A stretch of DNA of 64,000 bases from Apostichopus japonicus (taxonomy: Eukaryota > Echinodermata > Holothuroidea > Aspidochirotida > Stichopodidae). Where the stretch lies: the NCBI RefSeq assembly GCF_037975245.1, contig NC_092579.1, positions 6,819,001 to 6,883,000 on the forward strand. The letters run 5' to 3'. Positions 45,581 to 57,500 of the stretch are shown piece after piece (position 1 is the stretch's first letter; each line of letters begins with the position of its first letter). The translations under genes and the position numbers were made by a program. Under the pieces are notes generated by a model that saw only the letters and a program-made list of their open reading frames with translations, had not been told where the DNA came from and ran no database searches.

Positions 45581-47689
45581 CACTAAAGACTCGAAGATCC
45601 GTCAGTCGAAACTTGAACGGATGCACAAAACGTAGTAAAGATAGTAATAGAACAGTTAACGCACTGTAAAGGCAAACACAATAAGGAACCATGTTATTGG
45701 AACGGGATGAGAGGCGATGGTTCCCCCAACAACGGTGTCAATTAAACCTCTGACTGGTATTAGGTACACGGTTCTTGCGTGGAGGGTTACGAGGGCGATG
45801 ACGTAGAGATGACGTCATCAGTAAATGTAGCATTCTGAATATGCAAAAGGTAAAGCATGCCTATAACAATATTACAAATTAAGTGTTTTATTGAAAAATA
45901 TATAAGCGAGTAACAAACATCGAGTCTTTTCTATCAAATATTGTTAAAATACAGAGTTGAAAACTAAAACCTTATAGTGTCATTACGACATAACATATTG
46001 GTATACAATTATCCATCTTAGTAAAGGAAAAAACGTCTTATTGTGAAAAAAATATATACATAGAAATATTCATAATAATGTATCACATTGATCTAGAGCA
46101 GTCGTCGGGTGTTGGTGATGGCGGCGCTGGTAGTGGTACCATGTTTTCATATGGAGGTATAATTTCTCAATTGCTGCCTTTTAAAACTCTCATATGATCC
46201 CTCAATACCACTAAATTGAGCTCTTTAGCTATACCAGGCAGGTGAAAGTTTTGGTCAATTAAAAACAATCAAAATTCATACGAACGTCTTCCATCGATCA
46301 GAGGGAGATTTCTGAACTGTTTCCAGATGCTTGTTAATGGAATATTAAGTCGGTTTTAATTGCTCGATACGTTTGCTCAATTTGTACCCCGTTTTTAAGT
46401 CATGACGGAAATTTAGCATCAATAAATTAAAATTGCAAATAGACAAAAAAAGAAAAAAAATAGGCACACTCTTGAAAACTACTATCTTATACGATTAATA
46501 TTATATTAACTAATAACATATATACATGCATATGCGTGTTATATAATAACTTTCAGTCTTATATAAAGTAAAGTATATATGTACATAAAGAAAAGAACAA
46601 AATAAACTGAGACGCGAATTGCGTAAAAAGCTGTACATTAATACAGGGTGGAGCATGGTTGTATGTGTGTGTCGGGGGGGGGGGGGGTGGGGTGGATCAA
46701 GGTTATAAATTGCGATCAGCACTCTAACCGACGACTCGCCGAGGACTTGAAAAACGCGAATCATTTTTACGCCTCGGATGAAACCATGTCGTAACTATGG
46801 CGACTAAGAAGAAATCAGCGCATTTGGCACCACACCTGACCACATTTTCGCTACCTCGGGCCGATGCAGCGACAAATCGGTTTTAAGCTGTTAAAACCGG
46901 TTGGTTAATCCGCCGCCGGATGATATAAGTGTCTAGTATTGTTGAAACAACTGTGCACTGTAACATATATTATACGCATAAATGTTATATATGGTGATTT
47001 ATTTACAGGATAACTTTCAAAAATAAAAGTCATCAACGTTCCATAATACATGCGGCATTATATATAGATACATTTTGAAGATTGAACAGCATCAGAAATG
47101 ACAGTATACCATTGACTGTCACAATTAGAATCAAACCAATGTCTGCAGCGTTTGTCAAACAGCATAATCAGAAATGAAAATATGTGTTTTTTTTTTCAGG
47201 CTACACGCAGCTTCTTCTTCTACTTCTTCTTTTCACGTTTTGAAAATGAAAGATTGTATCTTATGCAAAAAAGAGATTTATACAAGTCTTCATGCGCAAA
47301 CAACTTAAGTATATATCAATAAGACATAGTAATATTTGACTTTTCTAAGTTTTGGTATTTCGATTACTTACATTTCTTGTCCCTCCCCATGCTCTCTTTC
47401 TCTGTCCCCCCCCCCCCCCCGCACCCCTTGTTTGTCTGCGGCTCTGGTCAACTTGGTTAGTTCCCTCTTATTCAATATCAATCTTGCAGGTTAGTTTTTT
47501 CCGGCTTTCTTGAAAAGGTTATCGGGCTTTTTGCCTGAAATTTCAAGTATATAGCATGGAGCTAAAATATTCGAAACATGCTGTCGGAAAATAGTCCTAA
47601 AATCACCTACTGTATTTTTGTGGCATTTTCTGAGTCATTACCATACTTTGTGATGATTAGATGTTGCAGAGGATGAAATAAACTACTGA

Positions 47690-48000
47690 TGAGGTCTAAA
47701 AATCTGGAGGATTTAAGGTATTTAAGAATATCATGGCTGAAAGAAAGAAGACCCCGCAGCGACGGCTTGCAGATATGTTGGGGGAGCACTATAATAAACT
47801 TGGAGCTCTTCAAGCTCGGAATCTAAACGGTCGTGATGGTGGCGAAAGTTGAATATGTTGTGATCAGCTATCATAATTATGTTGGGTAGAACATGTCAGT
47901 TGAAAACTTATATCTATATGCTTAATCGGCGGTGGAAAGTGACGAGTTTAGTGTGTAAGTCAATGGGAGCAATTAATTGTGCTGTGATATACCTATACAG
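47690..48000. repeat. Second copy of the repeat next to the receptors
   Basis: Shares GGTCTAAAAATCTGGAGG, GGAGCACTAT and GTGTGTAAGTCAATG blocks in the same order as 39480-39760, without the inverted arms seen there. Confidence 0.65.
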
Positions 48001-48278
48001 GACAGACGACAGTTGATGACCATAAAATAGCCGAATTGGCAGGCATGTATCATCAAATGTATTTAGTCAATGGCATTTCAGAGCCACATTTTGCGTTATT
48101 GTAGTTGCTTGAACGATTCAACTATTATTCACTCACAAAGTGGTGATGACATATTATATGACGACGCATTTGGGCATTTATATTCACTTAAGCTATAGCT
48201 ATACCTACAATGGTAATGTCTAATGTATACTACAAGAGCGCGAAAAGCTGACTTAGGTGTTATATACACTGATTTATG

Positions 48279-49556
48279 CTATTTCTTATCACGACATGGC
48301 AAAATAGCATTTGCGAAGGCAGCCCTATACGAGGCATTCATCACACCATAGATGAATGGATTCAAAGCAGAATTCAGGTAAAATAAACATTGACCAGCAT
48401 TGAACGCATAAGTAAGCAATTCATTAGAAATGACGATATCAAAATTGTTTAGAATGCTATAAACCGTATAAAAGATTGTGAATGGTGCATTACAGAGAAA
48501 ATACACCAATCCATTTATCATCAGCATTCTCGTCACAGCCCGCTGGTTTGACCGCTGTTTGTCGATAAGTTTTTGCTTGTTCGACGACAGCATGTCCTCT
48601 TTGTTGCTGACTGTCGTCAAACTATAGTTATGATGTGAATTTCCAGAAGAGATTGTCTTCACCGTGCTAGGCGATGCTGCCGTAGATGGGGTATGCGTGT
48701 CATCGGCGCCGGTTTGAGTCGCACTTACGCTAGTCACAGAAGTCGATAAATCAGTATCGTCAGTTTCGGATACACCGCGGTTTCTGTAACCCGTCGTAGC
48801 TGATTTCTTGGGAATATCCCACTTGCGCAGTTCTAGAATAATCCTGGTAGAAAACATCAGGTTTGCAAGTAAGGCGATATAAAATGCCATCGGTTCACAG
48901 ATTGCACTAATTATAGCTGCCAAGTCGCTAATGCTACCACAGAAGACGATTGCCTCTGGGAAATCATCGTATTTACCATTTTGCGGATATAGAAAACAAT
49001 ACCATGTTGGTATTGCGCGAGACGGTATCAACAAACTGAAAATGATGAAGGTGATCAAGAAGACGAATAATATTTGCCTTCTCGTTCTTTTGCCACCGAC
49101 GAAAGTGCGATGTTTGAGCGGTTTGCAAACGGCGTAGTACCGTTCAAGTGAGATCAGGCTGAGCATCAGTAGAGAAGCAAAATACGCAAACTCTGGCAAG
49201 ATCTGAATGACGCATCCGGCGGAACCAAATGTCTTGGAGTGAGCGTCGATAACGATCGGCGATAAATAAGCCAAATACCGCTCTCCGAGACCGACCACGA
49301 AAACACTGATATCGACGATCGCCAGAGTACAGAGGTACTTGTTGAGATTGGTCCTCATGGTAGGAGTCTTCCAAACAACAAACAGAAAGCAAAAATTAGC
49401 TGGTACTCCAATTAATGCGATGATTGGTAGAATAATCAGATCAATCGGATCAAACGAACGAGCAAGTTGAAGTACTAACGGTTCATTATTGGTAAGATCT
49501 AAGACGACACAGTTGCGATCTATTAAAGACATGTTCATCGTTGTTAATTCTGCCAT
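48279..49556 (-). CDS. Class A (rhodopsin-like) peptide-type GPCR, copy B
   Basis: Single exon of 425 residues, starting CAAGATGGC like copy A and aligning with it from end to end. Marker motifs are FCFLFVVWKTPTMRTNLNKY, Asp82 in TM2, Cys115 in TM3, LERYYAVCKPL at about 137-147, FLCNAP in TM6 and LNPFIYG near 399-405. The long Ser/Thr-rich third loop differs most from copy A. As in copy A, TM4 lacks the usual Trp and CWxP reads CNAP. The two genes lie about 10 kb apart on the same strand and probably arose by tandem duplication. Ligand unknown. Confidence 0.9.
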   Translation of the reverse strand: MAELTTMNMSLIDRNCVVLDLTNNEPLVLQLARSFDPIDLIILPIIALIGVPANFCFLFVVWKTPTMRTNLNKYLCTLAIVDISVFVVGLGERYLAYLSPIVIDAHSKTFGSAGCVIQILPEFAYFASLLMLSLISLERYYAVCKPLKHRTFVGGKRTRRQILFVFLITFIIFSLLIPSRAIPTWYCFLYPQNGKYDDFPEAIVFCGSISDLAAIISAICEPMAFYIALLANLMFSTRIILELRKWDIPKKSATTGYRNRGVSETDDTDLSTSVTSVSATQTGADDTHTPSTAASPSTVKTISSGNSHHNYSLTTVSNKEDMLSSNKQKLIDKQRSNQRAVTRMLMINGLVYFLCNAPFTIFYTVYSILNNFDIVISNELLTYAFNAGQCLFYLNSALNPFIYGVMNASYRAAFANAILPCRDKK

Positions 49557-50278
49557 CTTGATTGAATTTAAAAGGCAGATCTTACAAAAAAAATTAAAAT
49601 CTCACAGTTTGTTTATTCTTCTAATACTAATGCACAACTAAGAGTGAGGTTTTATCTCAAAAAGAAGAAAGAAAAAATAACCCCTATGTCAGCAGAACAA
49701 TCGACCCGGTGCAGTGAAAAATTGTTGCTTCGTAAAACGGATCAAAATCATTTCTGCCAACTATCGAAACGCTCTGAACTACTTATTAACAATTTAATAT
49801 TATACAGCCGACGATTTGAAATAACGCATGCAAGCACATGAATGAGCTCGTCAATCATAATTTCATTCTACACAAAGGACTGTCAAGAAATGAAATGAAT
49901 TTGAGACAACTCCTAGCGAATCTGGTATATTAATATAGAAAATATATATGTTGTTAAACTATATTAACTCGATAGTGGTGTGCGGCCATATAAGGAATAT
50001 ATCGTCAATATATATAGCGAACGTAAAAAGATGGTTTCCTGGGGTATGGATTCCATGGACTCGAGTAATGCTATAAATAGATTAGCATATGCAGCCTGGA
50101 TCCAGTCTTTTTAGGCTACCAATTGTTGTTTAAGATATATTTGATAAGGCCTATTATGTCGCTGGCTAGTTGTTGGGGGAGGGGATGGGGGGGGTTGAAA
50201 AGATTGATGAAAAGTTTGAATGCCTACGACATGGCGGAGTTTACTAGTTTATAATAGGGCTATAGTGATGATTTATGG

Positions 50279-50280
<2 letters not shown>
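49557..50280. other. Upstream region of receptor copy B
   Basis: AT-rich with a G-run near 50175-50193. No coding or clear promoter motif seen. Confidence 0.5.

Positions 50281-50346
<66 letters not shown>
50281..50346. repeat. (TA)n microsatellite
   Basis: About 33 uninterrupted TA units, directly before the left arm of the inverted pair at 50348-50482. Confidence 0.95.
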
Positions 50347-50350
<4 letters not shown>

Positions 50351-50707
50351 TGCATTAACATAAAGTCTGTTCAAAGTATCTCTTTCGAGATCCGGCTTTA
50401 GGAATCACAAATGATTTCGAGTTGGTCAGCATCATGTTTGATCTCTAGAGTAAGGCAAAATATGTCACCAAAAACAGAACTAGTATTGTTCGATACAGGT
50501 GACAAACGCCTACAGTGGAATTACGATTGACAATTGGCAATTCAAAACCATGGATGTTAAACATAAATCTAAGAGACTGACTTCGGCTTGCTTGCGGCTT
50601 TAAATAAGCCAATGAGGTTTCTTCGCGAGCTCCGGCTTGCAGGAGGATCTAAAAAATACATACATATATGCCTAGACCTATATATATTTTGTGTATATAT
50701 GTTTTGG

Positions 50708-51462
50708 CATAGGCGTACGGGACCATTTCAGTTTTGGGGGGGGGCAGAAATTTTTGTGCCCGAAAGTTCCCGTGACACTATCTAAGCGGAGCGCCACCAT
50801 CGGTTGGCGCGTAGCGCACAAGAAAATTTTTGGCAAAAAATGCCTCTCAGATTGCCGGAAACGGCACATCTGAGGCCTTGCAAGTTGCATCTAAACATTC
50901 TTTATTTTATAATCTCACGTTTTAGAAATTTACACTTCCCCAAAAATTTGGTAAATTAGAAGAAGAAAAAATGGTTACATCACTTTGAAGGGGAAAAGTA
51001 GGACAGTATATTTTTTAAGATCATATTTAGTTACCGTATTTATTATTTTAACACATTACTCAGCTACCTCCAGAAAAAAACATACATTGTTCAACGACAC
51101 GTAGGCGGGATAATGTCGCTGTGTCGGGTGAGACTGCAATTTGTCTCACAAAACAGTACCGTATAAAATGTAACAAAGAGCATGATAAACCTGTACTTCT
51201 AGGCTCGTAGGCACTCCCCCCCCCCACCATCCATTCCATCAAAAAGAAAATGTTTCTTATATACACTCCACTCATGTCGGAGATGTCCAGGTATACAGTT
51301 GACTAGTTAGAAAAAAAATTGATTGTGCAAAAAGCGCGGTAGCCCAGGTGAGCTGCGCTTACGGTGGTGTTACACAGAAATATTCGGGCATCATGATGCT
51401 AATAAAGAAAATCAGTGAATTGTCTGGCAAAAATTTGAAAAAGATTCGAGCAAGCTACTGCA

Positions 51463-51557
<95 letters not shown>

Positions 51558-51644
51558 TCCTCTTAGGCTGCCCGAATTTTTCAGGACTTTTGCCCGAATT
51601 TCTTGTTCTCTGGAAATTTGGGGCAGTCTGCCCGTACGCCTATG
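50708..51644. mobile_element. hAT-like element, CATAGGCGTACG family, perfect 8-bp TSD
   Basis: The termini are CATAGGCGTACGGG and CCCGTACGCCTATG, flanked by TGTTTTGG at 50700-50707 and 51645-51652. It carries a (TA)n tract at 51461-51555. 937 bp with no transposase. Confidence 0.93.
51461..51555. repeat. (TA)n tract inside the hAT element
   Basis: A long TA run at the same internal position as in the copy at 33031-33074, with a different length. Confidence 0.93.
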
Positions 51645-51904
51645 TGTTTTGGTGACATATTTGCCTTACTCTAGAGATCAAACATTATGCTAACCAACTC
51701 GAAATCATTTGTTATTCCTAAAGCTGGATCTCGAAAGAGATACTTTGAAGTTCGAACAGACTTTATGTTAATGAAATGGAGGTAACGACAAATGCAAATG
51801 AATATATACATAATTGAAATCGTAATGAGTTGTAAAATCCAGAACAGTGAACAAACTGTCAGCCTTCGCCGGGATTCGACGAACCCGGGCCTCCCGCTTG
51901 ATAT

Positions 51905-53060
51905 GCGGACATATAGCAGATATTTCCGAAACCGAACACTACACACATAGGCATAGAAGGCGGGGGGGGGGGGGGGGCTGCGGCCCCTAATTTGCCATGT
52001 CTAATATTAAAGAGAGCTTTGACATAATCTGACCTCCGTGCTTTTTTCTCCATCTACATAAGACATTTCGTTGTTTACATTTGCATCCCGCGGTATACTA
52101 CGCAACTTTCACTGACCGTACGGTACACGATGGCATGCGATGTAATAACCGATGCTTGCTTATATGATATTGACATTAACATGGTGAACGCGCGCGGAGC
52201 GCGCAAAAATTGTTGATTACTTTTTTCGGGCAATTCGGGCAGTTTTGAGGCTGTTCATCCTGGAACGCCATTTTCATGCTCACTGATATGATGTGATATC
52301 TGCTGTTTGCTTTACAAATTCGAACAGGCGCGTAGCGAGGAATTTGCCAAGGGAGGAGCCCAGCCTGTAGGCAAATTATCTAAGCGTAGCTCCACCATGA
52401 GTTGACGCGAAGCGTACAAGCAAATTTTGGCCGAAAATGCCTTCCAGATCGCTGGAAATGACACTTCCCAGGCCTTGTAAGTTGCATCTATATTGAAATT
52501 ACTAGCGATATCATAAAGAAACATGCTGAAGGGGGGGGGGGCAGTCGCCCCCTTCCCGAAATGCGTCATGTTCCCGACGACACGGTCGAGTTCGAGACCA
52601 GCCACAGTTGGTTTCATAACACAATTCTACAATTGTTTAAGGCGTATATACACTCACACGCGTTATGATAGACCATATTAGTATATAGATCATTAGTGAG
52701 AGAGGAAAAATGGAAACGTCAAAAATGGAGTTGTCGGTGTAAAGGGTGGGGTGAGGCACACGCCCCTTCTGAAATCCTTGATCCTTCACTGGCTTCCCTG
52801 TGTATATAATAGGGATCAGCATTGTAATTTATGTCACTGTTCCTCCTTCTCTTCCCGGTGTCTTGGCGTTTTTCTTCTACTCCCTCCTTTTCTCCTTTTT
52901 CTCAGGCTCTTTCTTCTTTTTCTTTTCCCTTCCTTCCTCTCCTCCTCCTCTTTATCTCCTCTTTTTCCCCCTCTTTGTTCCCCTATTCTTCTCTTTTTTC
53001 TCTCCTCTTTTTCTTACCCGGGGGGCGCGCGCCCCCAACGCCCCCCTGGATACGCGCCTG
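51905..53060. mobile_element. Composite hAT-like repeat, second copy
   Basis: Homologous to about 41250-42446. It shares an ATAGCAGATATTTCCGA start, an internal CATAGGC element beginning at 51946, the CGAACAGGCG junction near 52320, the CT-rich tract (52870-53010) and the CCTGGATACGCGCCTG end. The left terminus seen at 40629 is missing here. Confidence 0.75.
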
Positions 53061-53235
53061 ATACCAGTTTACTTTTGGTATTTACGAAACGGTTGGTTCC
53101 TGGGCCAGTAGACAACTTTTGACCGAAGTTACGTACTAACGAACTGGTAATTGATTTTTCCTCTAGCAACTGATTAATTGGCATATCTTATGTCCTTATT
53201 TTGGTCACTCTGTACTACAAACAGCTGACATGTGT

Positions 53236-54101
53236 ACCGGTGTGAAGTTAGATACTTATTCCCCGTTCCTCGTTCGACATTCGCGAATGAGTAACTGCTA
53301 CCTATTCAGTTACGTATTCGACAATGGTATCGACGTAACACCTCTGGCAAGACAAAAGCTTTCTTACAAGATGTTCAACATTTGGTCGTGGTAAGAGGTT
53401 TATCTATGGGTCATATACTCTAATCACAAGATGCATTATGGTACCCTTCTTAATAGTCATTAGACTCTAATGACTATTAAGAAGGGTACCATATGCATCT
53501 TGTCCGGTCCAAATAGTTCTTGACCAACTAAAATGACCACTAATTCATCAGTTCCTAAATTAATGTAACGGGAACTGAAAAAAATCACTTTAGGCCCTAA
53601 TCAATACCAGCACGCCTTGGACCACCTATCCAATGGGTCATATGAACTCTTAACACATTGTAGAAGGATACAGTAATGCGTCTTGCCCGGTCCAAAGAGT
53701 GCTTGACCAATTAAAATGACCACTAAATCAACAATTTTTTAAAATAAATGTAACAAAATGTAATAAATAAATGCTAGTCTTGATCAGGGCCTAAAGTGAT
53801 TTTTTCAGGTCCCGTTACATTAATTTAGGAACTGATGAAGTAGTGGTCATTTAAGTTGGTCAAGAACTATTTGGACCGGACAAGATGCATACTGGTACCC
53901 TTCTTAATAGTCATTAGAGTATATGACCCATAGATAAACCTCTTTCCACGACCAAATGTTGAACATCTTGTAAGAAAGCTTTTGTCATGCCAGAGGTGTT
54001 ACGTCGATACCATTGTCGAATACGTAACTGAATAGGTAGCAGTTACTCATTCGCGAATGTCGAACGAGGAACGGGGAATAAGTATCTAACTTCACACCGG
54101 T
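53236..54101. mobile_element. Foldback DNA transposon, MULE-like, 10-bp TSD
   Basis: Long inverted arms start ACCGGTGTGAAGTTAGATAC on each strand and extend about 200 bp or more. Direct flanks are TGACATGTGT at 53226-53235 and 54102-54111. A 9-11 bp duplication and long terminal inverted repeats fit the Mutator superfamily. Inside the left arm a second palindrome (about 53425-53505) is centred on TAGACTCTA. No coding. Confidence 0.88.
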
Positions 54102-54318
54102 TGACATGTGTGTGTTGTTAAAAGGCCATCCGTTGTTGTTTTCCTTGCGCTGTGCAGACTGTGCTTTGCTCAGCTAACGTGCAGAGTCCGTACTGTTTAG
54201 CGTAACTATCACAGAGGCGCAGAATAAGGGATAATACCACCTTATTCTTTGTGAAATAAATATCTTTGGTTGTTAGTTTGAGTTTGTCTAGTACTTGAGT
54301 TGGTTTGTCCTCCAAAGT

Positions 54319-54549
54319 ATGACAAGTTTGCTCTTCGACGAAGACGTGGTTCGCCGGGTTCAGGGATCGAGGCTACGACTAGGACTCGTTCTAGAAAACT
54401 ATGATAACACAACCGATGATGAGGAGAGCAATTCTGATTCTGACTCAGATGGAGAAAGTTCAGATGATGATGGTCCGAAAAATAAAAAGGGACACGTCCT
54501 GGTAGCATGGTACCCGAAAGGAAGAACAGAGGTTATATCCCAACAAGAG
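54319..54549 (+). CDS. UBE2O: UBE2O exon 1
   Basis: ATG at 54319, start of the conserved MTSLLFDEDVV; donor GAG before GTGCTT. It has an acidic Ser/Asp stretch, then GHVLVAWYPKGRTEVISQQE. Confidence 0.9.
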
Positions 54550-57500
54550 GTGCTTTAATTTACCAGTTTAAAATAACAACCAAACCACACGGGTTTAGCC
54601 TAGCTTTGTGGAAATTTATGCTGCATAACCTAACAAAGTAACAAGTTACATTGATAAAGCACTGAGTGTTACATACGGCGTAGGCTAATACAAAATCTTA
54701 CCAATGTCCACATAGACCTAGACATGAGAGTGCTGGATCAAAGATTCTGTTTGATATTTAGCAAATATCTGTTGTGACACCACAGGACAGTAGTTTTGGT
54801 ACAGGTCAATATTCTCATTAAGAACTATTGTTAAAGAATTTTCATACAGAATACTGTACAGTCATATAACATGATCATGCTGATCAAAATAGCTGGGAAA
54901 TCTTGGTGGTGAAAAAATGTAGTATCATTTGTAATGTACCGAAGACAGAGAGTTTGATGCAGTATTTCACCTGGGCAGTGTTTCAAGCATGCACTTTTCA
55001 TCACTTATAAATGCACTGCTCTGTTATGGTACCTAGGCACCTTGAGTAGGACATCATCAAAATGACAAGCAAAATTAAACAGTTTGCATGTGCAATAAGC
55101 AATTAAAAAGAATAACTCATTCCAACATGATGAAGAAAGGATCCTTCATTGCCGTGTTCTCTGTTTTCCTCTGAAATTAAGACTTTTTACATGCTAAGTT
55201 AATGTGATCTTTATCCACTATAAGTTGGAAATCTAAATGCCTCTTATTTCTTCTCCAAGAAATTCATATCAACAGCAACTACAAGCAGTTGAGTATGTAA
55301 GTTTAAAATGCCTTTGGTCAGATGCTCTTACACATTTGTTAATTGGTCTGTTTTGCCCTAAAAAAACAAGAATGAACAAGTTTAATAGGAAATTCATACA
55401 AATTGTATGAACATTATACTTTGTTTAAACTTTACCAAAGTTCATAGTGTTTTCAACAAGTATGAAGACTGTCACAATTGTGTAAAGGAAACCAACTGCA
55501 ATTAGGAATTCGTCTTAGCTGATTTGCAGGTTGCACCTTTCATCAATTTAATATGAAGAGAAGAACCTATCCTATATTTGCTGCATAAATAGCCCCTTCT
55601 TCCCTGCCCAACAGATTCCCCCTACAGCCTTACACCACAAATCCCCACCCTACTCAGAATAGACTCATGAACAAATAACATAATTTCAGTTTTGTCAGGG
55701 TTTGGCTTAGAAAGAAGTGAGACATCCAACTCTTGACAGTACAGTATGTAGGCAAGACAAAATATCAGTAGTTAGGACAGAAATTTGGCTTAGACAAGAA
55801 TTTTTTGTGTGTAAATATGATGGTCGTCAGCAAACCCTGCCACTCTAAACCCAATCCGTGTTACGTACAATAGAGTAAAAAGATCTCAGACCTTGAATAA
55901 TACTGGTCCGAACACAGAACCTTGTGGAACATCAAATCCTACATCAACTTTGTTAGAATTAATATTACTGATATGCACTTTCTTGTTGCAACCAGTAATG
56001 AGAGATATAAACCACCTCAGAGCAATACCTGTAAGATCAATTTCATGACAGAGTTGTGTGAATCAGCAATTGGTGGTCAACGGTGTCAAAGGTCGCACTT
56101 TAAATAGAGTATGAGAAGAACAGTAGCAGCATTATTGTCAGTGGCCATGCAAATATTATTGTGTAATCTCGATAGCAAAGTCTTGGTGCTGTGGCTTGTT
56201 TTGTAATCAGATTGTTGTGAGACATGAAGTTTATGCTTTAGCATACATGTACTAATTGAGACGAGTTAAGAACAACACGTTCAGTAAGCTTTGTGATATA
56301 TTTAAGATTTGGATATGGGTCTGTAGTTTTTCATTTGTTGAGATCAGATGCAAGATTTTTGAGCACATGTAGGTATAATGCCAGCTAATTTAATACTGAA
56401 CCACTTGATAACAGTTACCTATACAAGACATAATTTTTGCTGGTGTAGTAAGGTTTCTCATATTTATGGCAGCAATATATGTCACATTCCTTTCTCTCTT
56501 TTCTGCGGTGCTTTCGCAGATTTTTGTAATCTTTGTTGAACCAGGGGGCTTCAGTGGCAACCCTGAGTCTTTTTGTTATTAATAAGGGTGCATGTTTGTC
56601 TAGAATGGGTTTCAACTCTTTATATTTGAAGAACATAACAGCAGCTTAGCAGAGGGCAAATGACCGAGAGAACTTTCAATGTCAGATCTGGACACAGGTT
56701 GGTCGATACCCTGGATCTTTCTAAATGAGAACGTGGTAAATTCAATCAATGGTATTTTTGAATTATAGCAAATCAAAGGTTATAGGGTAATGGGTGTAGG
56801 GTAGGGTTATAGGGTAATAAGTACAATAAATGTTATCTGAACAATACAGTTATCATCAATATCTGGGAATAATATGGAGGGGAAGGGCAGGGGGGTTCAT
56901 AACCTCCAGGAAGGTTTTCAGAGGAAGGAGACTGTTCATTTCTCTCTTATTTTCGCTTCATTTCAGGTGGAGCTACACGATCGGTCACTTTTGGCAGGTG
57001 ACCTGGTTCAAAAGTCCAGCTCCAACAGCAGCTGTGGTCAACTTGGGACAGTGAGGATGGTTCACGTCACGTGTCACCTTCAAACACTGTCGACGAAACA
57101 GATCATTTATAACGTTCCCAGTACCAAAATTGAGCAGATAGCTGTAAGCAAATTAAGAAACTAATTTGAGAAACTTAAAAAACAAATGAAAACAAACAAG
57201 TTTTATAGTCTGTTTCAAAACAGAACTAATAAATTAATGGCAGATTATTGTGTAACTGTGTAAGTTATCAAAAATAAGAAGTGGGAACTTTTTTCTAATT
57301 TTGATAATGGTCGAGCTCTAGAAGTGGACTGGAATTAAGTGACCATTCCAAAGTATCAACATTCATAAGGGTAAGGGTAATACCTTTGTAATGACCAGGT
57401 TATCTGGTATGATGTTCTGGTAGGCTACTTGACTTCCAGGACACATTTTCCTCAGTTACTCTATCAATCAGGTGATTCCATATACAGTATAAACGTATAA

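Larger units (their letters stand above)
42447..48278. other. Long region without a recognised gene
   Basis: Holds a 12-bp tandem repeat (42868-42950), homopolymer and (CT)n runs at about 43708-43733 and 44266-44320, a LINE 3' remnant (45355-45580), G and C runs at 46674-46693 and 47407-47422, and a repeat copy at 47690-48000. Short frames are not supported as genes. Confidence 0.6.
50348..51782. repeat. Inverted repeat pair bracketing a hAT insertion
   Basis: 50348-50482 and 51645-51782 are inverted copies of about 130 bp (shared GATCTCTAGAGTAAGGCAAA on the left strand and its complement on the right), with small indels. The right arm begins inside the target duplication of the hAT-like element 50708-51644. 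Confidence 0.82.

Noticed and set aside
51855-51910. tRNA gene or SINE B box
   Set aside because: A GGTTCG-like B-box segment is present on the minus strand, but no A box or cloverleaf could be drawn.
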